Of a DNA stretch of 10,081 nt, positions 1 through 7,543 are shown piece after piece. The DNA is taken from NCBI GenBank assembly GCA_050742255.1, contig JBOGHU010000132.1:1-10081 (forward strand). Direction: 5' to 3'. Positions within the stretch are counted from its first letter, which is position 1; the number at the start of each line of letters is the position of its first letter. The notes under the pieces were generated by a model. That model was not told where the DNA came from and made no database searches. It saw nothing but the letters and a program-made list of their open reading frames with translations. The DNA is from JBOGHU01 sp050742255. Its GTDB lineage: Bacteria; Actinomycetota; Acidimicrobiia; Acidimicrobiales; CADCSY01. The position numbers and the translations under genes were made by a program.

Positions 1-50
1 ACCCCGGGCCCCGGCCCCCCGGTGCCGCCGGCCCCCCCCGGGCCGCCCCC

Positions 51-65
51 GGGGGCGAAGCCCCC
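51..65. terminator. GC-rich hairpin at left edge, possible terminator of an upstream gene
   Basis: A perfect 6-bp stem GGGGGC/GCCCCC closes a GAA triloop. The stem overlaps a 14-bp palindrome at 44-57. No T-tract follows, so a classical intrinsic terminator is not shown. Whether a gene ends just upstream cannot be seen from this window, and the whole stretch 1-80 is C/G homopolymer-rich, which makes chance hairpins likely. Confidence 0.2.
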
Positions 66-106
66 CGGCGGCGCCGGTCCGACACCCCTGGGGCCAGCGG
101 CCTCCG

Positions 107-112
107 TAGCAT
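107..112 (+). promoter_or_regulatory. putative -10 element (TAGCAT) for the lytic transglycosylase gene
   Basis: TAGCAT matches the TAnnnT consensus and ends 8 bases before the ATG at 121. That spacing would put the transcription start at or next to the ATG, giving a leaderless mRNA, a form common in actinobacteria. There is no convincing Shine-Dalgarno before 121 and no clear -35. The hexamer is short, but few TA steps occur in this GC-rich DNA. Confidence 0.35.
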
Positions 113-120
113 CGTGGGTC

Positions 121-1050
121 ATGTCCCGTCTGGCCACCGGTCTGCTCGTCGTAGCCGCCGCCCTGACCGCCGCCTGCGCGGGAAGCGACGGCAGCGGGAT
201 CGGCCTCGAACGCCGGCCACTGCCCCCGGTGGCGGAGGTGGTGGTCACCACCTCCACGACGACCGTCGTTCAGGCTCCGTCCTTCGAGGTGCCGCCGGCA
301 GCCGCCGAGGGGCCGGCCGGGCTGGCCGAGCAGATCGTCGCCGCCGAGGGTGCCATCCGCGACCCGGGGACCGCCCCCGACGAGCTGGCCACCGCCGGCC
401 ACCTCCAGCAGGTGGCCTACCGGACCTTGGCCGGGCGCCCCGAGTGGGACGCCGAGGTGGCCCAGCGGGTTCCCGAGGGGCTGCGGCCGGTGGTGGCGGC
501 CAACGTCGGGGCGGGCCGGGAGCTGGGCCGGCTGCTGCGCAAGCCGAGGGAGGAGCTGCCGGCGTGGCGCATCGTGGTGCCGGCCCCGCCCGAGGAGCTG
601 CGGCGGTACTACGAGGAGGGTCAGGCCGCCTTCGGCGTTCCCTGGGAGTACCTGGCCGCCATCCACCTGACCGAGAGCCGCATGGGGAGGATCCGGGGCT
701 CGAGCCCCGCCGGCGCCCAGGGGCCCATGCAGTTCCTCCCGTCCACCTGGGCCCGGTACGGGAAGGGCGACATCAACGACAACCACGACGCCATCCTTGC
801 CGCCGCCCGTTACCTGGCTGCCAACGGGGCCCCGGGGGACCTGGCGAACGCTCTCTTCCGCTACAACCCCACTCCCCGCTACGTGAACGCGGTGACCGCC
901 TACGCCGAGCAGATCAGGGCCGACGAGCGAGCCTACCTGGGCTACTACCACTGGCAGGTCTACTACGTGACCGTCCTCGGCGATGTGTGGCTCCCGGTCG
1001 GCTACGAGGCCTCGGTGCCGAGGCCGGTGACCCCCGACGACCTCGGCTGA
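121..1050 (+). CDS. Lipoprotein lytic murein transglycosylase (SLT domain)
   Basis: This 309-residue protein should cleave glycan strands of peptidoglycan, leaving 1,6-anhydro-muramic ends, at the outer face of the membrane. I chose the ATG at 121 because it opens a lipoprotein signal: Arg3, a hydrophobic run at 8-15, and lipobox LTAAC with Cys19. A linker with a Thr-rich patch (about 43-48) follows, then an alpha-helical region. The SLT domain spans about 160-265, with the likely catalytic Glu185 in the TESRMG context, the signature GAQGPMQFLPSTW at 198-210, and the late motif YN (248-249) with YV (254-255). A Tyr/Trp-rich tail at 272-295 extends past the catalytic domain; its role is unknown to me. 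The frame stays open to the window edge upstream, with Pro-rich translation, so a longer start is formally possible but would bury the signal peptide. Function is confident from the motifs; the substrate is inferred. Confidence 0.9.
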   Translation: MSRLATGLLVVAAALTAACAGSDGSGIGLERRPLPPVAEVVVTTSTTTVVQAPSFEVPPAAAEGPAGLAEQIVAAEGAIRDPGTAPDELATAGHLQQVAYRTLAGRPEWDAEVAQRVPEGLRPVVAANVGAGRELGRLLRKPREELPAWRIVVPAPPEELRRYYEEGQAAFGVPWEYLAAIHLTESRMGRIRGSSPAGAQGPMQFLPSTWARYGKGDINDNHDAILAAARYLAANGAPGDLANALFRYNPTPRYVNAVTAYAEQIRADERAYLGYYHWQVYYVTVLGDVWLPVGYEASVPRPVTPDDLG

Positions 1051-1135
1051 CCCAGAGCCGGGGAGGACGGGGACGGCCGGAGCGGTCTGGGCTCGGGGCG
1101 ATGGTGTCTCAGGGTGGCCGTCGAGCGACCAGGAG

Positions 1136-1855
1136 TTGGTCGACGTCCAGTGCGCGCTGGCGGGAGAGGCCGAGTCCGCCCTTGCCGCCGACCCGTGGTC
1201 GCCGCCGGCTCGGGCCGTCATCGGAGGATGCTTCGTCGCCTTCGCTCGCGGTGAGGCAGGGCCCGGCAGCCCCGGCGATCGGGCATGGGCGGCATGTGTG
1301 GCGTGGCGGCCGGGCACGTCGTCGGGCGGCGCACCCGGGAACAGGCTGCCGCGCCGTGCCGATGACGTCCTCGCCCAGGCGGTGGTGGCGGGCCGGGCAC
1401 CGGCCGCCTACGTGCCGGGCCTCCTCGCCAGGCGGGAAGGGCCGCTTCTCGCCGCAGCTCTGGCCGCTCTCGATCTCCTCCCCGACGTGCTGTTGGTCGA
1501 CGCCACCGGGACCGACCATCCCCGACGGGCGGGGCTGGCCGTCCACCTGGGCGCGGTCACCGGCGTCCCTACCGTGGGCGTGACCCATCGTCCGCTCGTG
1601 GCGACGGCCCCCCTACCGGAGCTCCGACGAGGCGCGATGACGCCCGTCCGTCTCGGCGGTCGCTGCGTCGGCTTCTGGGTGTGCACCAGAACCGGCGCCC
1701 GGGCCGTCGTCGCCCATGCCGGTTGGCGCACGAGCCCGGAGACGGCCGTAAAGACGGTCCTGGCGGCGTCGACGGACGCGGCCCGGACCCCGGTCCCGCT
1801 CCAAGAGGCGCGCCGCATGGCCCGAGAGGCGCGTGCGCTCAGGGGAGGCGACTGA
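1136..1855 (+). CDS. Divergent endonuclease V-like protein with missing catalytic residues
   Basis: This 239-residue protein resembles endonuclease V (Nfi), which nicks DNA or RNA near deoxyinosine/inosine. Family signatures present are YVPGLLARRE (Tyr92 to Glu101), LLVDATG with Asp122, HPRRAGLAVHLG at 128-139, and PTVGV at 145-149. The Tyr-Glu and Glu-Asp spacings (9 and 21) equal those of Thermotoga maritima Y80/E89/D110. Other active-site positions differ: the first catalytic Asp (GxDxxF) aligns with Phe33 in IGGCFVAF, the Lys after PTIGVA with His151, and the C-terminal His of the GHR motif with Trp197 in HAGWRTSPETAV. VDGHG reads VDATG. Loss or change of nuclease activity is therefore likely, though the fold seems kept. 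TTG at 1136 is the only usual start codon in frame upstream; AGGAG touches it directly, so the 5' end is uncertain. It lies 85 bases after the transglycosylase gene on the same strand. Confidence 0.75.
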   Translation: MVDVQCALAGEAESALAADPWSPPARAVIGGCFVAFARGEAGPGSPGDRAWAACVAWRPGTSSGGAPGNRLPRRADDVLAQAVVAGRAPAAYVPGLLARREGPLLAAALAALDLLPDVLLVDATGTDHPRRAGLAVHLGAVTGVPTVGVTHRPLVATAPLPELRRGAMTPVRLGGRCVGFWVCTRTGARAVVAHAGWRTSPETAVKTVLAASTDAARTPVPLQEARRMAREARALRGGD

Positions 1856-1872
1856 GGAGCGGAGCACGGGGA

Positions 1873-2325
1873 TCACTCCGACCGCAGGTCGATCCTCCAC
1901 ACGTTGGTGTCTCGAGCAGTGAAGCCCAGGCGTCGGTAGAGCCGGTTGGCCGCCCGGCGGGAGGGGCGCGAGGTCAGGTCGACGTTGCGGGCACCAGCGG
2001 TCCGGGCCCGTTCCAGGGCGACCCGGGTGAGGGTTGCAGCGATGCCCTGCCCCCTGGCGCCCTCGTCGACCACCACGTCCTCGATCCAGGCCCTCATGCC
2101 GGTGGGGATGCGGAAGGCCACCAGGGTCAGGCTCCCCACCACCACGTCGCCGTCGGCACGGGCCACCAGCAGGGTCGTGGCGGGCGACGCAACGATCTCG
2201 GCCAGCTCGGCACAGGTGGGGGGGGGCGAGGTGGAGGAGAGCTGGGGGACGAGCCGCTCGAAGGCGGTGACCAGCTCGGTGGTGACCTGGCCGACCTCGC
2301 CGACCTCGCTGATCGTGACGGTCAT
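1873..2325 (-). CDS. GNAT-family N-acetyltransferase
   Basis: This 150-residue protein has the length and layout of a single-domain GNAT enzyme, which transfers the acetyl group of acetyl-CoA to an amine. Motif A is visible as IEDVVVDEGARGQGIA (81-96), containing the pyrophosphate-binding RxxGxA at 91-96. The motif B region follows with helix and loop ending in SRRAANRLYRRLGF (122-135), typical of the family's C-terminal half. The substrate cannot be told from sequence. I chose the ATG at 2325, not the upstream one at 2424, because the shorter start gives a standard GNAT N-terminus and overlaps the stop codon of the citrate synthase gene in an ATGA arrangement, implying translational coupling. 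Its 3' end is 17 bases from the convergent endonuclease V-like gene. Confidence 0.88.
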   Translation of the reverse strand: MTVTISEVGEVGQVTTELVTAFERLVPQLSSTSPPPTCAELAEIVASPATTLLVARADGDVVVGSLTLVAFRIPTGMRAWIEDVVVDEGARGQGIAATLTRVALERARTAGARNVDLTSRPSRRAANRLYRRLGFTARDTNVWRIDLRSE

Positions 2326-3876
2326 CCGGGGTCGGGTAGGGGCTGGGGTGCGGGCGGCCCCACGTAGCGGGCGCTGGGTCGGATGATCCGGTTGTCGGCT
2401 GCCTGCTCGAGGATGTTGGCGCACCAGCCGATGACCCGGCTGGCGGCGAAGGTCGGGGTGAACAGCTGGCGGGGGGTGCCGCAGCGGTCGAGCACGACGC
2501 TGGCGTAGAACTCGACGTTGGCGTAGAGGTGGCGCCCCGGCTTCAGCTCGGCCAGCACCCGCACCACCGTCTCCTCCACCTCGGTGGCCAGGGCCACCCG
2601 CTCGCCGCCCAGGCGCTGGGCGATCCGCCGCAGGAGGAGGGAGCGTGGGTCCTCGGTCTGGTACACGCGATGACCGAAGCCCATGATCCGGTCACCGGCG
2701 AGCACCACTTGGCGGATCCACTCCTCGGCCCGCTCGGGGGGCCCGATGGCGTCGAGCATGTCCAGGGCCCGGCTGGGGGCGCCGCCGTGGAGGGGGCCGG
2801 GAGAGGGCGGCGATGGCGCTCACCACCGCGCCGGCGAGGTCGGCGCCGGTGGAGGTGACGATGCGGGCGGTGAACGTGGAGGCGTTGAAGCCATGGTCGG
2901 CGGTGGCGATGAGGTACTGCTCCACGGCCCGGGCGTGATCGGGGTCGGGCACCTGCCCGCTCAGCATGTACAGGTAGTTGGCCGCCGAGGACAGCTCGGG
3001 GTGGGGCTCGACCGGCTCCCGGCCCGAGTGCAGCCGGTAGAGGGCGGCGATCAGCGTGGGCACGAGGGCGCAGATCCGCATGGCGTCGGCCCGCAGCTCC
3101 TCGCTGCCGATGTCGAGGCAGGGCCGGAAGTCGAGGGCGGTGGCGGTGGCCGACACGGCCGAGCGCAGCGCGTCGAGGGGGACGAAGGTGGTGCCGGCGG
3201 TGGCGATCGGGGGCAGCAGCGGACGGACGGCGTCGGGGAGGGTCCGCAGCGCCCGGACCTCGCCCAGGAACCGGGCCCGCTGGTCCTCGGTGGGGAGGCG
3301 GCCCTCGAAGAGCAGGTACCAGGCCTCCTCCAGCGTCCGCCGCTCCGCCAGCTCGATCGCCGAGTGCTGGCGGTAGTGGTAGAAGCCCTCGCCCCCCCGC
3401 ACGTCACCGACCTTGGTCTCGGCTACGACCACCCCCGACAGGCCGGGCGGGGCGTCGACCTGGCCGGGGTGTGTGACCGGCTGGGTCTTCGCCACCCGCA
3501 TCAGGTCGCGCATCGACACCACCCCGACCAGGCGGTCCTCGTCCAGGACGGGGAGGTGGCGGTACTCGTGCTCGTCCAGCCAGGCGAAGGCGGCGGCGGC
3601 GTCGAGCGAGGGCCCCACGGTGTCTGGGTTCTTGGTCATCCAATCCCCGACCACGGCGGTGGTGGGCTCGATCCCCGAGGCGGCGGAGTGAACCAGGTCC
3701 CGCTCGGTGAGGATGCCGACCACCCGGCCCCCGTCGTCGACGACGATGATCGAGCCCACCCGGTGCCGGCCCATCCGTGCCGCCGCCTGGGCCAGGGTGG
3801 CCGTCGACGGAGAGGTCACCGGTGGTGCGCTCATGACCCGCGCCACGGTCCCCGTGCTGTCGTCGGTCATGGACAT
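2322..3876 (-). CDS. CBS-domain/citrate synthase fusion, interrupted by a +1 frameshift
   Basis: Citrate synthase condenses acetyl-CoA with oxaloacetate at entry to the TCA cycle. The N-terminus carries a CBS pair (about 11-68 and 76-130, with VGILTERDL and VGVVSMRDL ends), usually an adenylate-binding regulatory module. The synthase part runs from about 145. It resembles actinobacterial CitA by ADHGFNASTFTAR (326-338), GPLHGGAPSR, MGFGHRVY, NVEFY and the end IIRPSARYVGP. The first reading frame (start 3876) holds residues 1-359, ending in AIAALS; it then leaves frame and terminates at 2692. The second frame, continuous from GPLHGGA (2798) to the TGA at 2322, supplies the rest. Removing one G from the run at 2799-2801 restores about 517 residues. 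As read, the gene is broken at the active site: either a sequencing error or a real lesion. The NVEFY Glu replaces the usual catalytic Asp, a change I recall in mycobacterial CitA. Confidence 0.85.
2799..2801 (-). other. Site of single-base insertion breaking the citrate synthase frame
   Basis: On the minus strand the expected codons TCC-GGC (Ser-Gly of SGPLHGG) read TCC-C-GGC, with one surplus C in a three-base run. Upstream codons are in the frame of the 3876 start; downstream codons from 2798 are in the frame ending at 2322. Both sides match citrate synthase with no missing residues, so the junction can be placed to this run. Confidence 0.85.
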
Positions 3877-3900
3877 GTCGACTGTCTCACGGTCGGCGAG

Positions 3901-3906
3901 AGTCTA
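3901..3906 (-). promoter_or_regulatory. putative -10 element (TAGACT) for the CBS-citrate synthase gene
   Basis: Read on the minus strand, TAGACT fits TAnnnT. A start about 7 bases downstream would give a leader of roughly 18 bases containing GTGAGAC, a weak ribosome-binding candidate, before the ATG at 3876. The 71-base gap between the two divergent genes must hold both promoters. No clear -35 is seen. Confidence 0.3.
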
Positions 3907-3939
3907 TCGGCGCCCGGCGCCGGGATGTGGGTGAGACGG

Positions 3940-3945
3940 TAGCCT
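3940..3945 (+). promoter_or_regulatory. putative -10 element (TAGCCT) for the PAC2-family gene
   Basis: TAGCCT fits TAnnnT and ends 2 bases before the ATG at 3948 and 8 bases before the in-frame ATG at 3954. The 8-base spacing to the second ATG is the same as in the lytic transglycosylase gene and would favour leaderless translation from 3954. No -35 is evident. Confidence 0.3.
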
Positions 3946-3947
3946 CA

Positions 3948-4796
3948 ATGGACATGCGGCACGTTCGGTGGTCGGGGACGCCTCGCCTCGACCACCCGGT
4001 GCTCATCGCCGCCTTCCAGGGGTGGAACGACGCCGGTGACGCCGCTACCACCGCCGGTCGCTGGCTGCGGTCCCGCTGGGCACCCGCCCCCCTGGCCGAG
4101 ATCGATCCGGAGGAGTTCTTCGACTTCACCAGCGTGCGCCCGAAGGTCCGGCTCTGTGACGGCGTGACCCGGGCCATCGAATGGCCCATCACCCAGCTGA
4201 CCGCCGGCACCGTCGCCGGGGTGGACACCGCGGTCCTCCTGGGGCCCGAGCCCCAGCTGCGATGGCGCACGTTCTGCGGCGAGGTGGTGGACGTGGCCCG
4301 CCACCTCGGTGCCCGGTTGGTGCTCACCCTGGGCTCGCTGCTGGCCGAGGTGCCCCACACCCGGCCCACCACGGTGATCGGCTCCGCCGCCGGCGACGAG
4401 CTCATCGAACGCCTCGACCTGGGGCGCTCGACCTACGAGGGGCCCACCGGCATCGTCGGCGTCCTCCACGACGCCTGCGCCCGTGCCGGCGTGCCGGCGG
4501 CGTCGCTGTGGGCGGCGGTGCCCGCCTACGTGCCCGGGGCCCCCTCGCCCAAGGCGGCGCTGGCGCTGATCACCAGGGCCGCCGAGCTGCTGTCGGTCCC
4601 CGTGGTCACCACCGACCTGGAGGTGGCGGCGGCCGCGTACGAGCGTCAGGTGACCGAGGTGGTGGTCGACGACGAGGAGATGACCGAGTACCTCCAGCGC
4701 CTGGAGCGACGTTACGAGAGCGGCGACGGTGGCGCACCCGATGGCTCCCTGGTCGCCGAGGTGGAGCGGTTCCTCCGCGACCTGCGCTCGGACTGA
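3948..4796 (+). CDS. PAC2-family (proteasome assembly chaperone-like) protein
   Basis: This protein of about 282 residues belongs to the PAC2 family, seen in the N-terminal LIAAFQGWNDAGDAA, the central EPQLRWRTFCGEVV, the LVLTLGSLLAEVPHTRP block with its GS core, and AAVPAYVPGAPSPKAALAL before the C-terminal helices. A charged C-terminal helical tail contains DDEEMTEYLQRLERRYE. Eukaryotic PAC2 helps assemble the 20S proteasome. Actinobacteria, which often have a proteasome, carry homologues such as M. tuberculosis Rv2125, but to my knowledge their exact role is unproven, so only the family is asserted here. The start could be 3948 or 3954; a GTG at 3927 is less likely because it would place the -10-like hexamer inside the coding region. 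The gene is divergent from the citrate synthase gene and convergent with pbpA, 16 bases away. Confidence 0.88.
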   Translation: MDMRHVRWSGTPRLDHPVLIAAFQGWNDAGDAATTAGRWLRSRWAPAPLAEIDPEEFFDFTSVRPKVRLCDGVTRAIEWPITQLTAGTVAGVDTAVLLGPEPQLRWRTFCGEVVDVARHLGARLVLTLGSLLAEVPHTRPTTVIGSAAGDELIERLDLGRSTYEGPTGIVGVLHDACARAGVPAASLWAAVPAYVPGAPSPKAALALITRAAELLSVPVVTTDLEVAAAAYERQVTEVVVDDEEMTEYLQRLERRYESGDGGAPDGSLVAEVERFLRDLRSD

Positions 4797-4812
4797 GGGC
4801 GCGGGCGCCGGG

Positions 4813-6270
4813 TCAGCCGGTGGCGGCCAGAGCGGCGGCCAGGACGGCCTGACCGATCGGCGCCGCCACCCGCCCGCCGGTCTGCTCGCTGGCCCCGGGC
4901 TGGCCCTCGACGATCACCGCCACTGCCACCCGGGGGGTGTCGGCGGGGGCGAAGCCGAGGATCCAGGCGTGGGAGAGCCCGTTGCCGAGCTGGGCGGTCC
5001 CGGTCTTGCCGGCGGTGGGCACGCCGGGGACGGCCAGCCGGGTGGCCGTGCCGCTCTCGACCACACCGACCATGGCATCCCGCAGGGTGGCGGCGTCGTC
5101 GCCGCTCATGGCCTCCGTCCAGGGGGTGGGCTCGAAGCGGCGGACCAGCGCCCCCTGGTCGTCCGAGAGCTCTGACATCACGTGAGGAGCCATCACCGTG
5201 CCGCCGTTGGCGATCCCTGCCGCCACCAGGGCCAGCTGGAGGGGGGTGGTGCGCACCGCGTTCTGGCCTATGGCGGTCTGGGCCAGGACCGGGGTGTTCT
5301 GCTCGAACGAGCCCACGTCGGCGATGGGGCTCGTCTCCACCGCCGGCAGGTCGAGTGGGGGCTGGTCGTTGAAGCCGAAGCTCTCGGCCTGGCCGACCAG
5401 GGCCGGGGCACCGATCTCGACGCCCATCTGGGCGAAGGCGGTGTTGCAGGAGACCCGCAGGACGGCGAAGAGGGCGCCCCCGCAGGTGCCGCCGCCGAAG
5501 TTGCGGATGGGTCGGGTGGTAAGGGGCGGCAGGTACTGCGAGGTGCTGGGGAAGCTGGGCCGCTCGGGGGTGACGGTGCCGCTCGCCAGGCCAGCGGCCG
5601 CGGTGACCACCTTGAAGGTGGAGCCGGGGAAGAAGGTCTCCCGGTAGGCCCGGGGGAGCAGGGGCTGGGCCGGGTCGGCGAGCAGGGCGTCCCGTGCCGC
5701 CTTGGCTGCCTCGGGATCGTTGGTCGAGATGCCGTTGGGGTCGTAGCTGGGGAAGCTCCACAGCGCCAGCACGGCGCCGTCACGGGGGTCGAGGGCCACC
5801 ACCGAGCCGCGGCGGTCACCGAGGGCGTCCCGTGCCGCCCGCTGCACCGAGGTGGGGATGGTCAGGGTCACGTCCCCGCTGCGACTCTTCTCCACCAGGA
5901 GATCGGCCAGGTCGTCGATCGAGCCCGCGATCTCCCGCCCGACGAGGGTGTCGTTGTAGGTGCGCTCCACCCCCTCGGCGCCGAAGGCGAACGAGAGGTA
6001 CCCGGTGATGTGACCGAAGAGCGCTCCCTCGGGATACTCCCGCTGGAGCTCGAGCGGGCCCTCGCTTTGCACCGAGCGGGCCAGGACGGTGCCGTCGGCG
6101 GCGACGATCTGGCCCCGGGGACGGTTGAAGTCACGCAGGATCTGGCGACGGTTGGCCGGGTTCTCCCGGTACTGCTCGGCCCGGAGCACCTGGACCAGGT
6201 TGAGCTGGACGAACAGAGCGCCGAACAGGGCCAGCATGGCCACCGTCAGGCGGCGGATCTGGCTGTTCAC
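4813..6270 (-). CDS. pbpA: Class B penicillin-binding protein (elongation transpeptidase PbpA)
   Basis: This 485-residue membrane-anchored D,D-transpeptidase cross-links peptidoglycan outside the membrane and is the expected partner of the adjacent RodA. One N-terminal transmembrane helix (about 7-27) is followed by a PBP dimerisation region starting near NRPRGQIVAADG (49-60). The transpeptidase domain has all three active-site motifs: S217TFK220 within FFPGSTFK, S274CN276 within RVSCNTAF, and K422TG424 within AGKTGTAQ. Length and motif wording match mycobacterial PbpA, which has about 490 residues. Translation starts at GTG 6270, which overlaps the rodA stop as GTGA, so the two products are probably coupled. 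It is the last gene of the operon; the next gene is convergent, so no kinase gene follows it here. Confidence 0.95.
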   Translation of the reverse strand: MNSQIRRLTVAMLALFGALFVQLNLVQVLRAEQYRENPANRRQILRDFNRPRGQIVAADGTVLARSVQSEGPLELQREYPEGALFGHITGYLSFAFGAEGVERTYNDTLVGREIAGSIDDLADLLVEKSRSGDVTLTIPTSVQRAARDALGDRRGSVVALDPRDGAVLALWSFPSYDPNGISTNDPEAAKAARDALLADPAQPLLPRAYRETFFPGSTFKVVTAAAGLASGTVTPERPSFPSTSQYLPPLTTRPIRNFGGGTCGGALFAVLRVSCNTAFAQMGVEIGAPALVGQAESFGFNDQPPLDLPAVETSPIADVGSFEQNTPVLAQTAIGQNAVRTTPLQLALVAAGIANGGTVMAPHVMSELSDDQGALVRRFEPTPWTEAMSGDDAATLRDAMVGVVESGTATRLAVPGVPTAGKTGTAQLGNGLSHAWILGFAPADTPRVAVAVIVEGQPGASEQTGGRVAAPIGQAVLAAALAATG

Positions 6271-7541
6271 GCCCGGCTCTCGCTGGCCGAGGATATCCGC
6301 AGGAGCAGGGCCAGGAGCACGTAGTTGGCCACCAGCGAGGATCCTCCGTAGGAGACGAAGGGCAGGGCGATGCCGGTCAGGGGCACCAGGCGGATGACGC
6401 CACCGATGATGATGAAGCTCTGCAGGCCGATGATGGTGGTGAGCCCGGCCGCGAGCAGCTTGTCGAAGGGGTGATCGGCCCGGGCGGCGATGCGCAGTCC
6501 GGCCCCCACCATGAGCAGGAAGGCAGAGACCACGGCGGCGGTGCCGAGGAGCCCCAGCTCCTCCCCGATGGCGGCGAAGATGAAGTCGGTGGTGGCGGCG
6601 GGGATGCGCTCGGGGAGGCCGAGCCCGGGGCCGGAGCCGGCTACCCCGCCGCTGGCCAGGGCGAAGGTGGCCTCGGCGATCTGGGGAACGCTCTCCTCGA
6701 TGCCCGTCCAGGGATCGAGCCACAGCGTGATGCGGTCCTGCACGTGGGCGAACACCTGCCAGGCCAGTGCGGCGCCGGCCACGAACAGCACGCCACCCAC
6801 GGCCAGGTACGAAGGCTGCTCGGTCGCCACCCAGAGCATGATCACGAAGAGGGCGAAGAACAGCAGGGAGGACCCCAGGTCCTTCTCGGCGCTGATCACC
6901 ACCAGCGAGGCTCCCCACGCCAGCAGCACCGGACCTAGCTGGCGCAGGTCGGGCAGCCCGATGGGCCCCCACCGGGAGGTGGCCATGCCCAGCACCTCCC
7001 GGCGCTCCACCAGGTAGGAGGCGAAGAAGATGGCCAGGGTGATCTTGGCGAACTCCCCGGGCTGGAAGCTGAGCGGCCCCAGGCGCACCCAGATGCGGGC
7101 CCCGTTGATGGTGGCGCCCACCACCGGCAGCAGCGGGACCAGCAGGAGGCTCACGCCCACGACCATGAACGTGTACCGGTAACGGTCGAGGTCCCGGGTC
7201 TCGCGCACCAGGGCCAGGGTCCCCACGAAGGCGGCGACGCCGATGGCGGTCCAGGTGGCCTGGAGGGCGGCCAGGTCCTCGTCCAAGCGGGCTATCCACA
7301 CGTAGCCGATGCCGTTGAGGAGCCCGGCGATGGGCAGCAGCACGGCGTCGGCGGCGGGAGCCATGCGCCGGGTGGCGACGTGGGCCAGGCCGACCAGGCC
7401 GAGCACGACGCCGAGGAAGGGGACGATGTCGGCCGGCAGGCTGGCGGCGGTGCCCAGGCTGGCCAGCGTGTAGATGCCGGCGGTGATCACCGCCCCCAGC
7501 AGGACCAGCCCCAGCTCCGTGTTGCGGCGGAGGGTGCCCAT
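6267..7541 (-). CDS. rodA: SEDS peptidoglycan glycosyltransferase RodA
   Basis: This 424-residue polytopic membrane protein polymerises lipid II into glycan strands during elongation. Hydrophobic segments fill most of the chain. Family motifs are NGARIWVRLGPLSFQPGEFAK (146-166), EKDLGSSLLFF with Asp221 at the position of the essential SEDS aspartate, AATTDFIFAAIGEELG (315-330), and the C-terminal TGIALPFVSYGGSSL (389-403). FtsW is the main alternative, but the neighbours pbpA, pstP and fhaAB and their order match the actinobacterial rodA locus. I chose the ATG at 7541, 2 bases after the pstP stop; the frame is open further upstream inside pstP, but that extension has no membrane-protein character. 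The TGA overlaps the GTG of pbpA by four bases. Confidence 0.94.
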   Translation of the reverse strand: MGTLRRNTELGLVLLGAVITAGIYTLASLGTAASLPADIVPFLGVVLGLVGLAHVATRRMAPAADAVLLPIAGLLNGIGYVWIARLDEDLAALQATWTAIGVAAFVGTLALVRETRDLDRYRYTFMVVGVSLLLVPLLPVVGATINGARIWVRLGPLSFQPGEFAKITLAIFFASYLVERREVLGMATSRWGPIGLPDLRQLGPVLLAWGASLVVISAEKDLGSSLLFFALFVIMLWVATEQPSYLAVGGVLFVAGAALAWQVFAHVQDRITLWLDPWTGIEESVPQIAEATFALASGGVAGSGPGLGLPERIPAATTDFIFAAIGEELGLLGTAAVVSAFLLMVGAGLRIAARADHPFDKLLAAGLTTIIGLQSFIIIGGVIRLVPLTGIALPFVSYGGSSLVANYVLLALLLRISSASESRA

Positions 7542-7543
7542 CG

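Noticed and set aside
114..1583. Long plus-strand open frame of 489 codons across the transglycosylase and endonuclease V-like region
   Set aside because: Arg/Gly/Pro-rich translation with no domain; it overlaps two genes with clear family motifs in other frames, as expected from high GC.
1860..1880. CGGAG/CTCCG inverted repeat between the convergent endonuclease V-like and GNAT genes
   Set aside because: Only a 5-bp stem with an 11-base loop and no T-tract; too weak to call a terminator.
2692..2759. Treating the two citrate synthase frames as two separate overlapping genes with a start at 2759
   Set aside because: The second frame matches the enzyme continuously from 2798, upstream of that ATG. 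Without the GPLHGG loop it could not be an independent enzyme, so one frameshifted gene explains the data better.
2683..3942. Plus-strand open frame of 419 codons antisense to the citrate synthase gene
   Set aside because: Gly/Val/His-rich shadow translation without recognisable motifs; the opposite strand has the CBS and citrate synthase domains.
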